Shown here piece by piece: positions 62,739 through 64,000 of a DNA stretch of 64,000 nucleotides. The notes under the pieces were generated by a model, which was given only the letters and a program-made list of their open reading frames with translations, was not told where the DNA came from and did no database searches. The stretch is from the NCBI RefSeq assembly GCF_002999135.1, contig NZ_CP027229.1, positions 1,191,001 to 1,255,000 on the forward strand, read 5' to 3'. Each line of letters begins with the position of its first letter. Position 1 is the first letter of the stretch. Made by a program: the position numbers and the translations under genes. This DNA comes from Capnocytophaga sp. oral taxon 878. Its GTDB lineage: Bacteria > Bacteroidota > Bacteroidia > Flavobacteriales > Flavobacteriaceae.

Positions 62739-64000
62739 ATGAGAATTAAAGAATATTCAGCTTTTTTGTATCGTATTTTATTGGTATACATATTTTATGC
62801 GATAGCTCGTGGACTTTTTATTGCCTTCAATATGAGTTCGATGGGTGATGATATGAGTTTTGGGGTGATTTCAAAGCTTTTTTATTACGGATTACAGTTT
62901 GATACCTCTGGTATCTTCTATGTAAACTTGCTGTTTATACTGCTTAGCTTACTGCCTTTACGCATCAATGCAAGAGCTACATATCAAAAAATGTTATTCT
63001 ACGTTTATTTTATTACTAACGGAATAGCTTACCTTACTAATTTTATTGATGTACTATACTATCCGTTTAGTAAATCACGCCTTACAAGTGCCTCATTAGC
63101 AGTGGTAGAGAACGAACAGAACAAAACAGCATTGCTATTTAGTTTCTTAGGCACATACTGGTATATGGCTCTTATTTTTATAGGACTTATATGGCTATGG
63201 ATTTTCCTTTATAAAAGGGTAAAAGTAACTGAAGTAGAAATAGCTGCAAAACCTTATTTTATAACATCGACACTGGCATTTTCGCTTGCTGCTGTGGGTA
63301 TAGTATATGGTATCCGTGGTGGTACTTGGGATCATTCTTCACGCCCTATTAATATAGTAGATGCAAGCCGTTATACTAATATTACAGGACAAGCAGATGC
63401 TATACTAAATACCCCTTTTACACTTATTCGTACTTTGGGTAAAAATAAAGGATTTAGAGAATATCATTTTGTAGATGAGGCATATATTAATGCTAATTTA
63501 AAACCTATTAAACAATACAATCGGCAAGTGCCAAATAAGCCTAATGTAGTAGTATTTATATTGGAAAGTTTTAGTAAAGAATATTGGGGCGCGATGAATA
63601 AACGAACTAATATACCTAACTTCCAAAGTTATACTCCTTTTTTAGACTCGCTTGCACAACACTCATACGTATTAGATGATGCTTATTCTACTGGCAGACA
63701 ATCAATACACGGTATGTCATCAGTATTGGCAGGGATACCTACGATACAAGTAGCTTATATGTCATCACCTTATTCACAACAGAAGGTGCAATCGGTAGTA
63801 TCGGTAGCTAAAGAGATGGGTTATGACACTTCATTTTTCCATTCGGCACCTAATGGTTCAATGGGCTTTTTGGGCTTTTCAAACATTTTAGGATTTGACC
63901 ATTATTACGGTAAGAATGAGTATAATAATGATGCAGATTTTGATGGTATGTGGGGTATTTGGGATGAGCCTTTCTTCCAATATATGTGTGATGTATACAA
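62739..64000 (+). CDS. LTA synthase/sulfatase-family membrane protein, 3' end outside window
   Basis: The ATG at 62739 opens a frame still open at the last base (420 codons). Several N-terminal spans (SAFLYRILLVYIFYAIARG, FYVNLLFILLSLLPL, MLFYVYFITNGIAYL, YMALIFIGLIWLWIFL, FSLAAVGIVYGI) are followed by the extracytoplasmic sulfatase-fold domain: VVVFILESFSKEYWG (metal site), YSTGRQSIHGMSSVLAG with the nucleophile region, and ILGFDHYYG. These match the LTA synthase-like alkaline phosphatase superfamily. In Gram-negatives these transfer head-group phosphates to lipids or glycans; the substrate here is unknown. Confidence 0.85.
   Translation, partial: MRIKEYSAFLYRILLVYIFYAIARGLFIAFNMSSMGDDMSFGVISKLFYYGLQFDTSGIFYVNLLFILLSLLPLRINARATYQKMLFYVYFITNGIAYLTNFIDVLYYPFSKSRLTSASLAVVENEQNKTALLFSFLGTYWYMALIFIGLIWLWIFLYKRVKVTEVEIAAKPYFITSTLAFSLAAVGIVYGIRGGTWDHSSRPINIVDASRYTNITGQADAILNTPFTLIRTLGKNKGFREYHFVDEAYINANLKPIKQYNRQVPNKPNVVVFILESFSKEYWGAMNKRTNIPNFQSYTPFLDSLAQHSYVLDDAYSTGRQSIHGMSSVLAGIPTIQVAYMSSPYSQQKVQSVVSVAKEMGYDTSFFHSAPNGSMGFLGFSNILGFDHYYGKNEYNNDADFDGMWGIWDEPFFQYMCDVY

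Noticed and set aside
1..64000. tRNA, rRNA and CRISPR array
   Set aside because: I saw no tRNA-like cloverleaf sequence, no rRNA segment and no regularly spaced repeats; a dedicated RNA search could still find a small RNA.

Overview
The window is AT-rich Bacteroidota DNA. Three things point to a Flavobacteriaceae genome, most plausibly Capnocytophaga: the promoter style (TTTG, 19-20 bases, TAnnTTTG), the many lipoproteins, and the bamA-uppS gene order. The genus is my inference; no rRNA or other marker gene lies in the window.

Bases 1 to about 47.2 kb look like part of an integrative conjugative element (ICE). It opens with the 3' end of a coupling-protein gene (MobC-like). Bases 32.4-47.2 kb hold typical Bacteroidota ICE backbone genes: a 1844-residue methylase-helicase, a DUF1896 protein, an AbiEi-like protein, topoisomerase III, a DUF3945 protein, two helix-turn-helix proteins, a primase-like protein and a frameshifted rteC. 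No integrase is visible.

A nearly complete subtype iii (Bacteroidota-type) type VI secretion system sits in this backbone, all on the minus strand. It has sheath (tssB, tssC), three hcp/tssD paralogues, spike (vgrG, PAAR-like DUF4280), baseplate (tssK, tssE, tssF, tssG), ClpV (tssH), and the lineage-specific tssN and tssO plus candidate accessory proteins: a PKD protein, a LysM protein, an NlpC/P60-fold lipoprotein without its catalytic residues, and two unnamed proteins. TssJ, TssL and TssM are absent, as expected for subtype iii. I did not recognise a large TssR.

Four effector-immunity pairs are inferred, each a putative toxin followed by a lipoprotein: (1) a Het-C-type protein with a GHHxD motif after vgrG; (2) a 643-residue protein with a Cys/His C-terminal domain; (3) an L,D-transpeptidase-like protein after the PAAR-like gene; (4) a 682-residue protein with a CHAP-like amidase domain, lying between two decayed IS5-like copies. 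Effectors 2 and 4 share a long N-terminal region but end in unrelated domains. A frameshifted orphan immunity gene next to pair 4 is related to the immunity gene of pair 2.

From about 47.7 kb the content looks chromosomal: an M1 aminopeptidase, an unknown membrane protein, a lytic transglycosylase, murI, two OmpH/Skp-like chaperones, bamA, uppS, an outer-membrane beta-barrel protein, trxB, surE and the start of a sulfatase/LTA-synthase-like gene. The 47.2-47.6 kb junction carries a 64-base near-perfect palindrome and an inverted repeat whose arms contain TACCTTTGC, and is the likely ICE edge. Two 48-base inverted copies of an extragenic repeat lie at 51.2 and 60.3 kb.
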